Position numbers and translations under genes: made by a program
In this document: positions 7,678-16,985 of the stretch, in pieces
Position numbering within the stretch: the stretch's first letter is position 1
Layout of the letters: every line of letters starts with the position of its first letter
Assembly: GCA_023460575.1 (NCBI GenBank)
Contig: JAEWPQ010000295.1
Coordinates: 1 to 43,860 of the forward strand
Direction of reading: 5' to 3'
Source: Bacillota bacterium
GTDB taxonomy: Bacteria; Bacillota; Clostridia; Lachnospirales; Lachnospiraceae
Length of the DNA: 43,860 nucleotides
Notes under the pieces: model-generated
What the model saw: the letters and a program-made list of their open reading frames with translations, nothing else
Databases searched by the model: none
What the model was told of the DNA's origin: nothing

Positions 7678-8502
7678 TCCCTTGCTGCGCATCATGGCAA
7701 TTTCTTTTGCATATCCAGGTAAATCATTGGGAGTTTCCAGATAGAAAGGCAGATTTTTAAGACTTGGATGTTCCACAATGCGCTTTAACGCATCAAATCC
7801 GATCATACCCTGTCCAATTGCCGCATGCCGGTCTTTGTGGGAACCAAGGGGGTTTAAACTGTCATTTAAATGAATGGCTTTCAACTTAGACAGTCCGATA
7901 ATCCGGTCAAATTCATGTAGAACTCCGTCTAAATCTCCGGCAATATTGTAGCCGGCATCCCAAACATGACAGGTATCCAGACAGACTCCCATACATTCTT
8001 TCTCCTGGACCCGGTCGAGTATATCCCGCAGCTCTTCAAATGTTTTTCCAACCTCACTGCCCTTACCTGACATGGTTTCCAATAAAACTGTGGTATTCTG
8101 ATCCGGTTCTAAAATCTGGTTCAGCATAAGAGAAATATAATGGATTCCCGCTTCCGTCCCCTGACCGGTATGGCTTCCGGGGTGAAAATTATAGCAGTTT
8201 CCCGGAATATATTCCATCCGCTCTAAATCATCCTTCATGGTATCTCTGGCCAGTGTTCTTAACCCTTCGTCTGCAGAGCAGGCATTAAGTGTGTAAGGAG
8301 CATGGGCCAGAATTCTGTTAATACCATGCTCCTCAGCAAAAGAGAGAAAGCGCCCGATATCCTCCGGGTCAATCTTTTTGGCTTTGGTGCCTCTTGGATT
8401 TCTTGTAAAAAACTGAAATGTATCCGCACCAATCTTCACGGCCTCTTTGCCCATGGCAAGGAACCCTTTGGAAGAAGACAGATGACAGCCAATTGTTAAC
8501 AT
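7675..8502 (-). CDS. nfo: Endonuclease IV (AP endonuclease)
   Basis: A 275-residue member of the AP endonuclease family 2, which cuts DNA 5' of abasic sites in base excision repair using a trinuclear zinc centre. The expected ligands are visible: H67 (AHAPY), H107 and H111 (NFHPGSH), E142 (LETMSGKG), D176 and H179 (CLDTCHVWDAG), then HLNDS, the GSHKDRHAAIGQG segment and a terminal LETP glutamate. Length is normal. AGGAAGGAG precedes the ATG. It follows the ABC permease gene by only 13 bp, so it is probably the last gene of the two-component/ABC operon, an odd place for a DNA repair gene. Confidence 0.95.
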   Translation of the reverse strand: MLTIGCHLSSSKGFLAMGKEAVKIGADTFQFFTRNPRGTKAKKIDPEDIGRFLSFAEEHGINRILAHAPYTLNACSADEGLRTLARDTMKDDLERMEYIPGNCYNFHPGSHTGQGTEAGIHYISLMLNQILEPDQNTTVLLETMSGKGSEVGKTFEELRDILDRVQEKECMGVCLDTCHVWDAGYNIAGDLDGVLHEFDRIIGLSKLKAIHLNDSLNPLGSHKDRHAAIGQGMIGFDALKRIVEHPSLKNLPFYLETPNDLPGYAKEIAMMRSKG

Positions 8503-8515
8503 AAAAATCTCCTTC

Positions 8516-9427
8516 CTATTTTCTTTTCATTTTTCTTCGCTTCGACTGTCCAACCCCTTTGATTGCAATAAAAATAAATATGGCTGCCAGAAGAAGCTGG
8601 ATTAAGATGCTAAGAAGCACCCAGTTCTCCATGATAAAGTTATCCGGATGAGGTCCAAACCAGGTATTTAAGCTGTTAATCACCTGATTATCACCTGCCT
8701 GGCGGTTAATCATGACATAAAAGGTTGCCACTGGATTTAAAAGAAGCAGATACAGCCATGCACCGGAACTGGCCTGATCAGTCACTCCGTTTATGCTTGA
8801 CACGTATGAGCTGTTTACATTCATTTTTGCCAGTGACAGCATAAATATATTCACTGCATAAGTTCCGGCTCCTATAAAAACCAATACTCCATAGCTCACT
8901 ACAGTCGCAACAGTAGATCGCTTGAACAGGGAGGAAAAACAGATTCCCATGCTTCCGCAAAGAAGTGCCACTGTCAGATAACACAGCAGTAAAAGAAACA
9001 CATCGTAAATCATCACTCCGCCGTATACAAAAGAAACTGCAAGCAAAGGGAAGCTGGATACCACCATTAAAAACATGGTGCTGAAAGAAGATAAAAGCTT
9101 TCCCCAGATAATTTCTGACGGCTTCATGGTGGTAGTCAGCAGAATATCAAGTGTCTGCCGCTCTCTTTCACCGCTTATGCTTCCCGCAGTGAGTGCTGGC
9201 ATGATAAACATCAGAAGGACAAATTCCACGACTGCAACAAATACATATAAATTGGTAAAAGAAGAATACTGGATCTCAGCCGTCAGTTTTACCCGTTCTA
9301 CTACGGAATACATATTCAGCAGAATTACCAGAGCCAGTATGGAATTAAAAATCACCAGAATCAGTGCCAGACGGAAGCTTCTGGCGCTGACCATAGTCTC
9401 CCGTTTATAAACCGGATTCATTTTCAT
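8516..9427 (-). CDS. ABC-2 type exporter permease
   Basis: A 303-residue permease with about six hydrophobic segments and the ABC-2 hallmark cytoplasmic motif after the second helix (GSISGERERQTLDILLTT). The ATG at 9427 follows GGCGGTG; 28 further upstream codons are open but lie inside the ATPase gene and have no ribosome site. It overlaps the ATPase by about 20 bp, so the two should make one transporter. The family exports lipids, peptides or drugs, or acts on the envelope; the cargo is unknown. Confidence 0.85.
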   Translation of the reverse strand: MKMNPVYKRETMVSARSFRLALILVIFNSILALVILLNMYSVVERVKLTAEIQYSSFTNLYVFVAVVEFVLLMFIMPALTAGSISGERERQTLDILLTTTMKPSEIIWGKLLSSFSTMFLMVVSSFPLLAVSFVYGGVMIYDVFLLLLCYLTVALLCGSMGICFSSLFKRSTVATVVSYGVLVFIGAGTYAVNIFMLSLAKMNVNSSYVSSINGVTDQASSGAWLYLLLLNPVATFYVMINRQAGDNQVINSLNTWFGPHPDNFIMENWVLLSILIQLLLAAIFIFIAIKGVGQSKRRKMKRK

Positions 9428-10370
9428 GTACAAGCACCGCCTTTTCTTTATCAGGATCAGTAATCTGCATAAATAAGGATTCCAGGCTTCCCTGTTCCCT
9501 GCAAAAGCCATGGACCATCACTTCCGCATCAATCAGCTGCTGAAGCAAAAGCGCCTCATCCTGCTGGTCTCCGATGAAATTAACACGGATATCCCCTTCC
9601 TTCACTGCAATCGTCTGCACACAGGGCTGGCTTTTTAAAATGGTAAGTGCCTTTTCCTTACTGCCGAGAATGGAGATAACAAGGGGGTTGGTGGCATTTA
9701 CCCTTTTTAAAATCTCTTCCATGCTGCCGCTTAAAACCATCTTTCCCTGATCAATGATTCCGATATCGGTACACAGTTCAGACAATTCAGATAAAACGTG
9801 GGAGCTGATAAATATAGTCTTTCCCTGTTCTCTCAGTTCTTTTAAAATCTCCTTAAATTCAAACCGCGTTCTGGGGTCCAGACCGGATGCAGGCTCGTCA
9901 AGGACCAGCAAAAGGGGATCATGGATCAAAGCTCTGGCCAGGCATAAACGCTGCTTCATCCCTCTTGATAAACTGTCTACATAGAAATCTGATTTATCCT
10001 CCAGCCCTACCTGCTCTAAAAGAGTCATATACCGGCTTCTTGCTTTCAGACCATTAATACCGTAGCAGGACGCAAAAAATTCCATGTATTCATTCACCTT
10101 TAAATTATCATACACACCGAAAAAATCAGGTACATAACCTATTTTCTCTTTCAGCTGTTTTAAACCGTCAGATACATCTGTCCCGTCTATGAATACCTGC
10201 CCGCTGTCTGCGAACAGAAGCCCTGTCATAATCTTAATGGCAGTCGTCTTACCCGCTCCGTTTGGTCCTACAAAACCATAAAGGGAGCCTTTCGGTATCA
10301 TGATATTCAAACCATTTAAAGCATGGAATTTCCCGAATTTTTTCTTCAAATCTTTAATCTCTAATATCAT
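9405..10370 (-). CDS. ABC transporter ATP-binding protein
   Basis: A 321-residue ATPase with Walker A GPNGAGKT (35-42), signature LSRGMKQR (134-141), Walker B LLLVLDEP (153-160) with D-loop SGLDP, and the switch histidine at 191 (ISSHVLSEL). The C-terminal 100 residues are the extension common in ABC-2 export ATPases. Its start overlaps the stop of the 830-residue gene by 4 bp and its end overlaps the permease. It energises the neighbouring permease. The set recalls the GldA/GldF type of exporters by domain content only. Confidence 0.9.
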   Translation of the reverse strand: MILEIKDLKKKFGKFHALNGLNIMIPKGSLYGFVGPNGAGKTTAIKIMTGLLFADSGQVFIDGTDVSDGLKQLKEKIGYVPDFFGVYDNLKVNEYMEFFASCYGINGLKARSRYMTLLEQVGLEDKSDFYVDSLSRGMKQRLCLARALIHDPLLLVLDEPASGLDPRTRFEFKEILKELREQGKTIFISSHVLSELSELCTDIGIIDQGKMVLSGSMEEILKRVNATNPLVISILGSKEKALTILKSQPCVQTIAVKEGDIRVNFIGDQQDEALLLQQLIDAEVMVHGFCREQGSLESLFMQITDPDKEKAVLVHENESGL

Positions 10371-12859
10371 TTATCCCTCCCCAGAACCATCAGCATGGGC
10401 AGTGTAACATACCAGTTGTTTTCCACGGTATCCTCGCAGATATATTTGACTGTCAGCGTATTGCCTGGCGACAAATAAGGGCTTAGTTCTGCTGCTGTAT
10501 ATTCTGTTTTTCCTGAATCCATGGGATCGTAATTGCCGGTATCATGATTATAAAAATAAATTTTTCCTTTAAATATATTCGTATAGTTGGTGCTTTGATT
10601 ATTTAAAAACTCTTCTGCAGGATTCTCAAATATGAGTTTTTCCACACTTAAATCATTACCAAGCGAATATTCCAGGGAGACCGGATCTACACCGTAAATA
10701 GCATTGGAATCCGAATAGTACTGCCCGCTTACTGTCACAGGCATTTTCATCAGTGCTGACCGGTATATCTCACCATTCTTTCTCGATTTCACATCAATGG
10801 TGGAGGTATACATCGTCACTCCATAAGTCTCATATCCACTGTTTGTGAGGAACTGGCTGTCTTTCTGATCCTCGCTAAATGCCACAATCCGTGCTTCCTG
10901 ATTGTAAAAGGAGGAATATCTGTCCAGATAAAAGCTTAATATATTGGTTCTTGACAGAGCCAGCATATAATCAGGATCTTCAATATCCGCCTTTAAATAC
11001 TGATAGCTTCCTGTCGCTCTGGCAGATACCTGGAACGAGTTGTTTATGGGATAATTAATTACAGGGGCACCATCAAGCTTTTTGGTCTCTCCAGGCTTTA
11101 ACTCATCGATGACCACCATTTTTCCATACATGAGAATGCCCACTTTTTCTACAGAAAAAGGATATTCATTGGTGACTGTTCCGTAGACACTTCCCTTAAA
11201 CAAAGTGATATCCCCCCAAAGGCCCTTCCGGTTTTCATTTAAGGTTCTCTTCTTCAGTGCATAGTATTTGGGGGCAAATGCAGCCGCGTTCTGTACAGAA
11301 ACTCTTGTACCGCCTTTCTCATAGCTGATCCGGACATTATAATCTTCACTTCCGCTAAATTTCGGTACAGGTGCCCTTTCATAAGACTTGCTCCTGGTTA
11401 TGGGAAGGAGACTGTAGGAAGGATCCAGAAGTATGGAATAGGCTCTGTTATAAGGAGTTCTCATATTGATATACGTATATTCATCTTCAAATTTTTCTGA
11501 GTTATCAAAAATCGTAGCATATGTAAAAAAGGTATCACGAAAACGTGTCCTTACTCCCATTAAATAAACCAGCACAGTAAATAAAAGGGATACGGCCACA
11601 ATCGCGGTCCGGTAATAACGCCTGCCATCCTTACGTTTTAAGTACAGATAGGTGCCTGGTCCTACAAGTGCTATATAGGATAAAATAACAATGGAATAGA
11701 ATACAAGCCCCGGCAGCTTATCTACATCCCCGGTATTAAGCATATTCTGAACTGACCAGAACTGACCGGAATTACCGCTGTATAAGAAAGAAGATAAATT
11801 ATTTAATCTGGTATCCCCTAACAATGCGGTAAACAGCTTATCAACATAGGAGCGCTGTACCTCACAGAATGGAGCGATATCTACAAAATCATAGGCTGCG
11901 ACGCCTACAACTCCTTTCCCTCTGGCTGCTGCGGTAAGAACCGGAAACTGATCATTTGCGAGGACACCGGTTCCTCCTTTTAAAGAAATATCGGCACAGA
12001 CCAGGTTCATAAAGGAATCACCGGGGCCATTGGTTGCATATTCCACTCCCATATCCACAGACTTTTCTGCAGGTACTGCGTAATCTTCATTCAAAAGATC
12101 TGACCGGAAGGCATACAGGGTATCATCGGCCCGTACACCGGTTCCTATAAGAAGAGTGCCGCCTTCCTTCACCCACTCCATGATAGCCTGAATCTGATCT
12201 TTCGACAGTCTCCTGGTATCATAATCTGTTATGAGAAGAACATCAAGCAGATCCAGACCGATCACATGATCCGGCAGCTGCTCCGTCTTAAGATGGAACG
12301 TCCTGATTCTCACAGCGCTGTAATTGACACCTACTCCCTCCATATAAGACAGCTTATCCGGCTCATCGGAAAGCACACCTACATAAAGCTCCGCTACGTC
12401 AGTGGGGACATTCATCTTTAATCTCTTACGAATCAGTTCCGTTCCCTGGGCATCTAACAGCTTTACATATAAAATGTCCGCTCTTCCCACCGGAACATCA
12501 AGAGATTCCTCCGCAGCCCCCATGGCATCTAAAGAAATGGGATAATCATATTGATAGATGTCATAGTCGGATTCCATCGCCTCTACACGTACTGTGCCGT
12601 TAAAGGGGGAATCTGACTGGCTTTTCAATGTGAAATTTACCGGAACATAACGGTCCGACTTGGCATTCCCGTCGTATCCATAGGAAACCTCCATGCCAAT
12701 ACCGGAATGATTCTCACTGCCGTATTCTTCGGAATAGGAACTTCCCCCATTCCCTCCATTCTCCGGACCATTTGCGGTCATGCCGAAAGCAGGCAGCAAA
12801 GTGCTGCCTGCCAACGTGAGCGCCATGGCACAAATCAGGGATATCTTTCTGAATTTCAT
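10367..12859 (-). CDS. Large extracytoplasmic protein of the ABC operon, GATase1-like fold, membrane anchored
   Basis: An 830-residue protein I cannot assign to a characterised gene. It has a signal peptide (about 1-27), a Gly/Ser/Asn-rich stretch (30-53), a beta-rich domain, then a class I glutamine amidotransferase-like segment (LLDVLLITDYDTRRL near 204-218, VKEGGTLLIGTGV near 230-242), of the kind seen in GldG-type proteins. Two membrane helices follow (about 383-407 and 419-436) with a basic loop RKDGRRYYR between them, then about 390 soluble residues. No catalytic cysteine in a GATase context was seen, so it is probably structural or ligand binding. It sits 4 bp after the kinase gene and overlaps the ATPase start, so it probably works with the exporter. 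Confidence 0.65.
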   Translation of the reverse strand: MKFRKISLICAMALTLAGSTLLPAFGMTANGPENGGNGGSSYSEEYGSENHSGIGMEVSYGYDGNAKSDRYVPVNFTLKSQSDSPFNGTVRVEAMESDYDIYQYDYPISLDAMGAAEESLDVPVGRADILYVKLLDAQGTELIRKRLKMNVPTDVAELYVGVLSDEPDKLSYMEGVGVNYSAVRIRTFHLKTEQLPDHVIGLDLLDVLLITDYDTRRLSKDQIQAIMEWVKEGGTLLIGTGVRADDTLYAFRSDLLNEDYAVPAEKSVDMGVEYATNGPGDSFMNLVCADISLKGGTGVLANDQFPVLTAAARGKGVVGVAAYDFVDIAPFCEVQRSYVDKLFTALLGDTRLNNLSSFLYSGNSGQFWSVQNMLNTGDVDKLPGLVFYSIVILSYIALVGPGTYLYLKRKDGRRYYRTAIVAVSLLFTVLVYLMGVRTRFRDTFFTYATIFDNSEKFEDEYTYINMRTPYNRAYSILLDPSYSLLPITRSKSYERAPVPKFSGSEDYNVRISYEKGGTRVSVQNAAAFAPKYYALKKRTLNENRKGLWGDITLFKGSVYGTVTNEYPFSVEKVGILMYGKMVVIDELKPGETKKLDGAPVINYPINNSFQVSARATGSYQYLKADIEDPDYMLALSRTNILSFYLDRYSSFYNQEARIVAFSEDQKDSQFLTNSGYETYGVTMYTSTIDVKSRKNGEIYRSALMKMPVTVSGQYYSDSNAIYGVDPVSLEYSLGNDLSVEKLIFENPAEEFLNNQSTNYTNIFKGKIYFYNHDTGNYDPMDSGKTEYTAAELSPYLSPGNTLTVKYICEDTVENNWYVTLPMLMVLGRDK

Positions 12860-12863
12860 TTTG

Positions 12864-14000
12864 TCACCCTATCTTTCCAAAGTTCTCTTTATTCACATCA
12901 AAATTAGTTTTCAGCTTTACCGTAAATACAGTTCCGGATAAATCACTGGTCACATTGATGGTTCCTCCATGCATATCCACGATGCTTTTGGAAATAGCAA
13001 GCCCAAGTCCGGTTCCTCCTGTATTGGTGGAACGGGACTGCTCCACACGGTAAAACTTATTGAAGATCAGAGGAAGTTCGTCTTCCGGTATGACATATCC
13101 GTAGTTTACCACCTGGATAGACACAAGGCCTTCGCTGCCATGTACCTTTACCAGGATCCGCTTTCCATCTGCTCCGTATTTGATTGCATTATTAATGAGA
13201 TTATCAAACAGACGGGCCAGAAGATTGGCATCTGCTGAAACGATCTGGACGGGGACATTGCTTTGCAGCTCATAGGAAAGATTCCTATCCATGAAACTGG
13301 GATAAAACTCTTCCAGGAGCTGGCTTAAAAGCTTTATGACATCCACTTTTGCTACATTCATGGAAATCTTTCCGTAATTAAGTTTTGTAAAACCAAATAA
13401 GTCTTCGATCAGCTTTTCCAGCCGCTTTGTCTTTACGTATGCAATCCCTATGTACTTTTTCTGCATTTCCTGGTCAATGGCTCCATCCTTGGATAAGAGC
13501 TCCAGATAACCGATGATGGAAGTAAGGGGAGTCCGCAGGTCATGGGCGATGTTGGTGATCAGTTCATTCTTTGTCCGTTCTGCCTCACGCTCCTTATCCA
13601 TTAAATCCCTTAAATCCCCCACCATCTTATTTAAACTGGCAGCCATAACGGAGAACTCGTCATCTCCTTCAAGGTCCACCATTATGTTTAAGTCGCCTTC
13701 CGAAATTCTCTGCATGGCATCGGAGATTCTCCCGATATAACGCATGGATTTTTCCTGAAGAAGGAGAAATGTAACTGCGAATATGCCGATTCCAAATACA
13801 ACATAGATGAGTATTACCACCACATCAAAAGAGGTGAGCATCTCAAGGAATACATTGTCCTTTTGAGCGCTCCTCATATATGATGCAATCAAAGATACGT
13901 TGGTTACCAAAAATATCTCGATCAGAACCGTAACAATGGCGCTGTAAAATATATTGGCAATGACCCGGGTATGGAAACGGTGATTGATATCATTTTTCAA
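12864..14000 (-). CDS. Sensor histidine kinase
   Basis: A 378-residue membrane kinase: two N-terminal helices (about 15-40 and 58-82) with a very short outside loop, HAMP (about 83-135), HisKA with the phosphoacceptor H153 in IAHDLRTPLTS, and HATPase with N-box NLINNAIKYG and G-box GGTGLGLAIS. The short sensor loop suggests it senses within the membrane or through a partner, a style common in kinases paired with ABC exporters. The start is TTG at 14000, overlapping the regulator gene by 11 bp, with AGGATA upstream; no better in-frame ATG precedes the first helix. It forms a pair with the response regulator. Confidence 0.9.
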   Translation of the reverse strand: MKNDINHRFHTRVIANIFYSAIVTVLIEIFLVTNVSLIASYMRSAQKDNVFLEMLTSFDVVVILIYVVFGIGIFAVTFLLLQEKSMRYIGRISDAMQRISEGDLNIMVDLEGDDEFSVMAASLNKMVGDLRDLMDKEREAERTKNELITNIAHDLRTPLTSIIGYLELLSKDGAIDQEMQKKYIGIAYVKTKRLEKLIEDLFGFTKLNYGKISMNVAKVDVIKLLSQLLEEFYPSFMDRNLSYELQSNVPVQIVSADANLLARLFDNLINNAIKYGADGKRILVKVHGSEGLVSIQVVNYGYVIPEDELPLIFNKFYRVEQSRSTNTGGTGLGLAISKSIVDMHGGTINVTSDLSGTVFTVKLKTNFDVNKENFGKIG

Positions 14001-14697
14001 TTTTGTATCCTACCCCCCAAACAGTTGTGATGATCTTGTTCTGTCTGGTGTCTTCCTTCATCTTACCTCTAAGACGCCTGATATGTACCATTACTGTGTT
14101 ATTGGCTTCATATACCTTTTCATTCCACACTTTTTCAAATATTTCATCTGTACTGAACACTCTTCCCGGATTGGAAGCCAGAAGATACAGGATATCAAAT
14201 TCGATTGGAGTAAGTTTTATCTCCTCTCCATATACCGTCACCTTATGATTATCCTTATTGATGGTCAGTCCCCGGATTCCTATTTCATTCTTTGCCGATT
14301 CGTTTACCGCACTGTTGGGATTAAGCTGGGTATAACGGCGCAGCTGAGATTTGACTCTGGCAGTCAGTTCCAGCGGATTAAATGGTTTTGTTACATAATC
14401 ATCAGCTCCCGTTCCAAGTCCTAAAATCTTATCTAAATCTGTTGACTTGGCACTCAGCATTATAATCGGAATGTTGTTTGTCTCCCGTATCTTCTTGCAC
14501 ATGGAAAGGCCATCCATTCCAGGCATCATAATGTCTAAAAGTACCAGATGAATCTGATTTTTATTAAGAACCTCCAGCCCCTCTTCCGCATTGTTTGCCT
14601 TGTATACTTTATATCCGTCACTGACCAGATAAATCTCCACCAGTTCCGCAATCTCTTTCTCGTCATCCACAACCAGAATGCTTATTGTCTCGGACAT
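13990..14697 (-). CDS. OmpR/PhoB family response regulator
   Basis: A 235-residue regulator with a receiver domain (acidic D11/D12, phosphoacceptor D55 in LLDIMMPGMDG, K104 in YVTKPFNPLEL) and a C-terminal winged helix (LTPIEFDILYLLASNPGRVFS, VMVHIRRLRGKM, VWGVGYKIEK). It is first in a run of six same-strand genes ending with nfo. A GTAAG direct repeat with 11-bp period sits just upstream of its promoter, matching the tandem sites OmpR-type regulators use, so autoregulation is likely. GGGAGG precedes the ATG. Confidence 0.93.
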   Translation of the reverse strand: MSETISILVVDDEKEIAELVEIYLVSDGYKVYKANNAEEGLEVLNKNQIHLVLLDIMMPGMDGLSMCKKIRETNNIPIIMLSAKSTDLDKILGLGTGADDYVTKPFNPLELTARVKSQLRRYTQLNPNSAVNESAKNEIGIRGLTINKDNHKVTVYGEEIKLTPIEFDILYLLASNPGRVFSTDEIFEKVWNEKVYEANNTVMVHIRRLRGKMKEDTRQNKIITTVWGVGYKIEK

Positions 14698-14761
14698 TGA
14701 AAAATACCTCCCTTGTCGTTATGTAAGCGGCGTTCTCACGTTGAAAAAGAAAAAGCCTGCA

Positions 14762-14773
14762 TCCATTTTACCA
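14762..14773 (-). promoter_or_regulatory. Extended -10 promoter of the two-component/ABC operon
   Basis: Minus-strand TGGTAAAAT (-10 TAAAAT at 14765-14770 with the TGn extension). No good -35 was found at 17 nt, consistent with an extended -10 promoter helped by an activator. Confidence 0.5.
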
Positions 14774-14791
14774 CAAGAAAGGTATCTTTGC

Positions 14792-14807
14792 CTTACTATT
14801 TTCTTAC
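14792..14807 (-). promoter_or_regulatory. Direct repeat GTAAG, 11-bp period, possible response-regulator site
   Basis: On the minus strand GTAAG occurs at 14803-14807 and 14792-14796, one helical turn apart, just upstream of the extended -10. This is the spacing of OmpR-family tandem sites. Five-base half sites are short, so chance is possible. Confidence 0.4.
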
Positions 14808-14843
14808 AAAAAAGCTATAAAACGGTAAATCAGGAACTCCCTC

Positions 14844-16985
14844 TCAGCCCTGACTTTCTGTGGGGATAAATACCCTGCTGCCAGCGGGGTCCAGCCTGCC
14901 AAGTTCTGCCCTGACATAAAGGGCGGCCTCCTCGCAGAACTGCTCCTGGCAGTTGACCAGTGTCTTTCCTCTCTTATCCGGTTTTTCCCATGTTCCGTCC
15001 GGCTGCAGAATATGAGTCTTTACATTGTCCTCTAATTGTACCTTAAGGACATGCATAATTCTTTCCAACAGTCTCTCATCCTCTACAGGGAACATGATTT
15101 CCACACGTTTATCAAGATTTCTCGGCATCCAGTCGGCACTTCCCAGATAAAGTTCCGGGCTTCCGTCATTTTCAAAATAGAAGATTCTGGCATGTTCCAG
15201 GAAATTTCCAACGATGGAACGCACCGTGATATTTTCACTTAAGCCGGGGACTCCTGATTTCAGACTGCAGATTCCTCTGACAATAAGCTGGATGACCACT
15301 CCTGCACAGGAAGCCTCATACAGGGCAGCAATTACTTCTTTGTCGCACAAAGAATTCATCTTGGCTATAATATGGGCGGGCTTACCGGCAGCCGCATTTT
15401 TCGCTTCCCGCCGGATCATCTTTAAAAATCTGACTCTCAGCCAGATAGGAGCCACCACCAGCTTGTTCCAATGAAGGGGTTCCGAATAACCGGAAAGCAT
15501 GTTAAATACTGCAGTCGCATCTTCTCCGATCTGGGGATTGCAGGTCATCAGGCCTAAATCCGTATAGAGCTTCGCTGTAGAATCATTGTAATTACCGGTA
15601 CCAAGATGAACGTAGCGGCGTATTCCGTCCTCTTCACGGCGTACTACCAGGGTTATCTTGCTGTGAGTCTTTAATCCCACCAGTCCATAGATTACGTGGC
15701 AGCCGGCTTTTTCCAGTTTTTTTGCCCAGTTGATGTTATTTTCCTCGTCAAAACGGGCTTTTAATTCTACCAGAACGGAAACCTGTTTTCTGTTATCAGC
15801 AGCTTCCAGAAGTGCTGCAATGATAGGCGAATTGCCGCTGACCCGGTAAAGCGTCTGTTTAATTGCCAGGACTTCCGGATCCTTCGCTGCTGTCTTTACA
15901 AACTGGACCACAGGGTCAAAAGTCTGGTAAGGATGGTGAAGGAGAATATCTCCCTTTCGGATATTGGTAAAGATATCATCCTCATTCATCAGCTCAGGCA
16001 GCTGTTGGGGAACGTATGGAACTTCCTTTAAATGGTCAAAACCTTTAAGCCCGTACATCTTCATAAGAAAGGTCAGATCCAATGGTCCTGCAATCTCAAA
16101 TATGTCACTGGAGCTTATAATTAACTCTCTCTTTAAAATCTTTAGAAGGCGTTTATCCATTTTCTCTTCTACTTCAAGACGAATGGCCTCTCCCCACTGA
16201 CGTTTCTTCAGCTGCTTTTCAATCTCTTCCAGAAGATCCACCGCTTCCTCCTCATCAATGGTAAGATCGGCATTTCTCATGACACGGAACGGGTGGGTGG
16301 TGACAACATTGTAATTCAAAAACAGACTTTCCATGTTCCGCTCAATGATCTGCTCCAGAAGAATAAAGGACCTTTCCCCTGATTCACCAGCTGGAAGCTC
16401 CACGATTCTCGGCAGAACACTTGGAACCTGAACCATGGCGAATTCAAGCTCCTCTTCACCGCTTTTCTTTTTCAGAAGAGCAGCAATATTTAAGGATTTA
16501 TTACGGATTAACGGAAATGGTCTGGAGGAATCCACCGCCATGGGAGTCAGAACCGGATAGACATCTCTTTCAAAATACATATCTGCAAACTTTCCCTCTG
16601 CTTCGCTTAAATCCTCATGGCTGGAGATAACACGCAGTCCGTTTAGCTTAAGGGCAGGAATTATGGATCGGTTGTAGGTGGAATACTGCACAGAAACAAG
16701 CTCATGAGTCTGCTCACTGATCCTCTCCAGCTGTTCATCTGCTTTCATACCGGCAATATCCGGCTTGGTATATTTTGCATGAACCATGTCTTTTAAGGAC
16801 GCCACACGTACCATATAAAACTCATCAAGATTAGAAGCCGTTATGCTTAAAAACTTCAGCCGTTCAAACAGCGGCAGATTTTTATCTCTTGCCTCACTAA
16901 GTACCCGGTAATCAAACTCGATCCAGCTCAGCTCCCGATTCACATAATTATCCGGATTGTAATATATTTCATTGATGTCTGCCAT
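14844..16985 (-). CDS. ppk1: Polyphosphate kinase 1
   Basis: A 713-residue enzyme that polymerises the gamma phosphate of ATP into inorganic polyphosphate, reversibly. The N domain starts YVNRELSWIEFDYRVLSEA as in PPK1; the two PLD-like C domains carry H441 (GLKTHSKITL), the likely phosphohistidine, and H460 (RYVHLGTGNYND). Further PPK1 landmarks include HHPYQTFDPVV near 350 and YLGSADWMPRNLDKR near the end. Its ATG overlaps the ppx stop by 1 bp (TGATG), so the polymer-making and polymer-cutting enzymes are co-translated. Confidence 0.96.
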   Translation of the reverse strand: MADINEIYYNPDNYVNRELSWIEFDYRVLSEARDKNLPLFERLKFLSITASNLDEFYMVRVASLKDMVHAKYTKPDIAGMKADEQLERISEQTHELVSVQYSTYNRSIIPALKLNGLRVISSHEDLSEAEGKFADMYFERDVYPVLTPMAVDSSRPFPLIRNKSLNIAALLKKKSGEEELEFAMVQVPSVLPRIVELPAGESGERSFILLEQIIERNMESLFLNYNVVTTHPFRVMRNADLTIDEEEAVDLLEEIEKQLKKRQWGEAIRLEVEEKMDKRLLKILKRELIISSSDIFEIAGPLDLTFLMKMYGLKGFDHLKEVPYVPQQLPELMNEDDIFTNIRKGDILLHHPYQTFDPVVQFVKTAAKDPEVLAIKQTLYRVSGNSPIIAALLEAADNRKQVSVLVELKARFDEENNINWAKKLEKAGCHVIYGLVGLKTHSKITLVVRREEDGIRRYVHLGTGNYNDSTAKLYTDLGLMTCNPQIGEDATAVFNMLSGYSEPLHWNKLVVAPIWLRVRFLKMIRREAKNAAAGKPAHIIAKMNSLCDKEVIAALYEASCAGVVIQLIVRGICSLKSGVPGLSENITVRSIVGNFLEHARIFYFENDGSPELYLGSADWMPRNLDKRVEIMFPVEDERLLERIMHVLKVQLEDNVKTHILQPDGTWEKPDKRGKTLVNCQEQFCEEAALYVRAELGRLDPAGSRVFIPTESQG

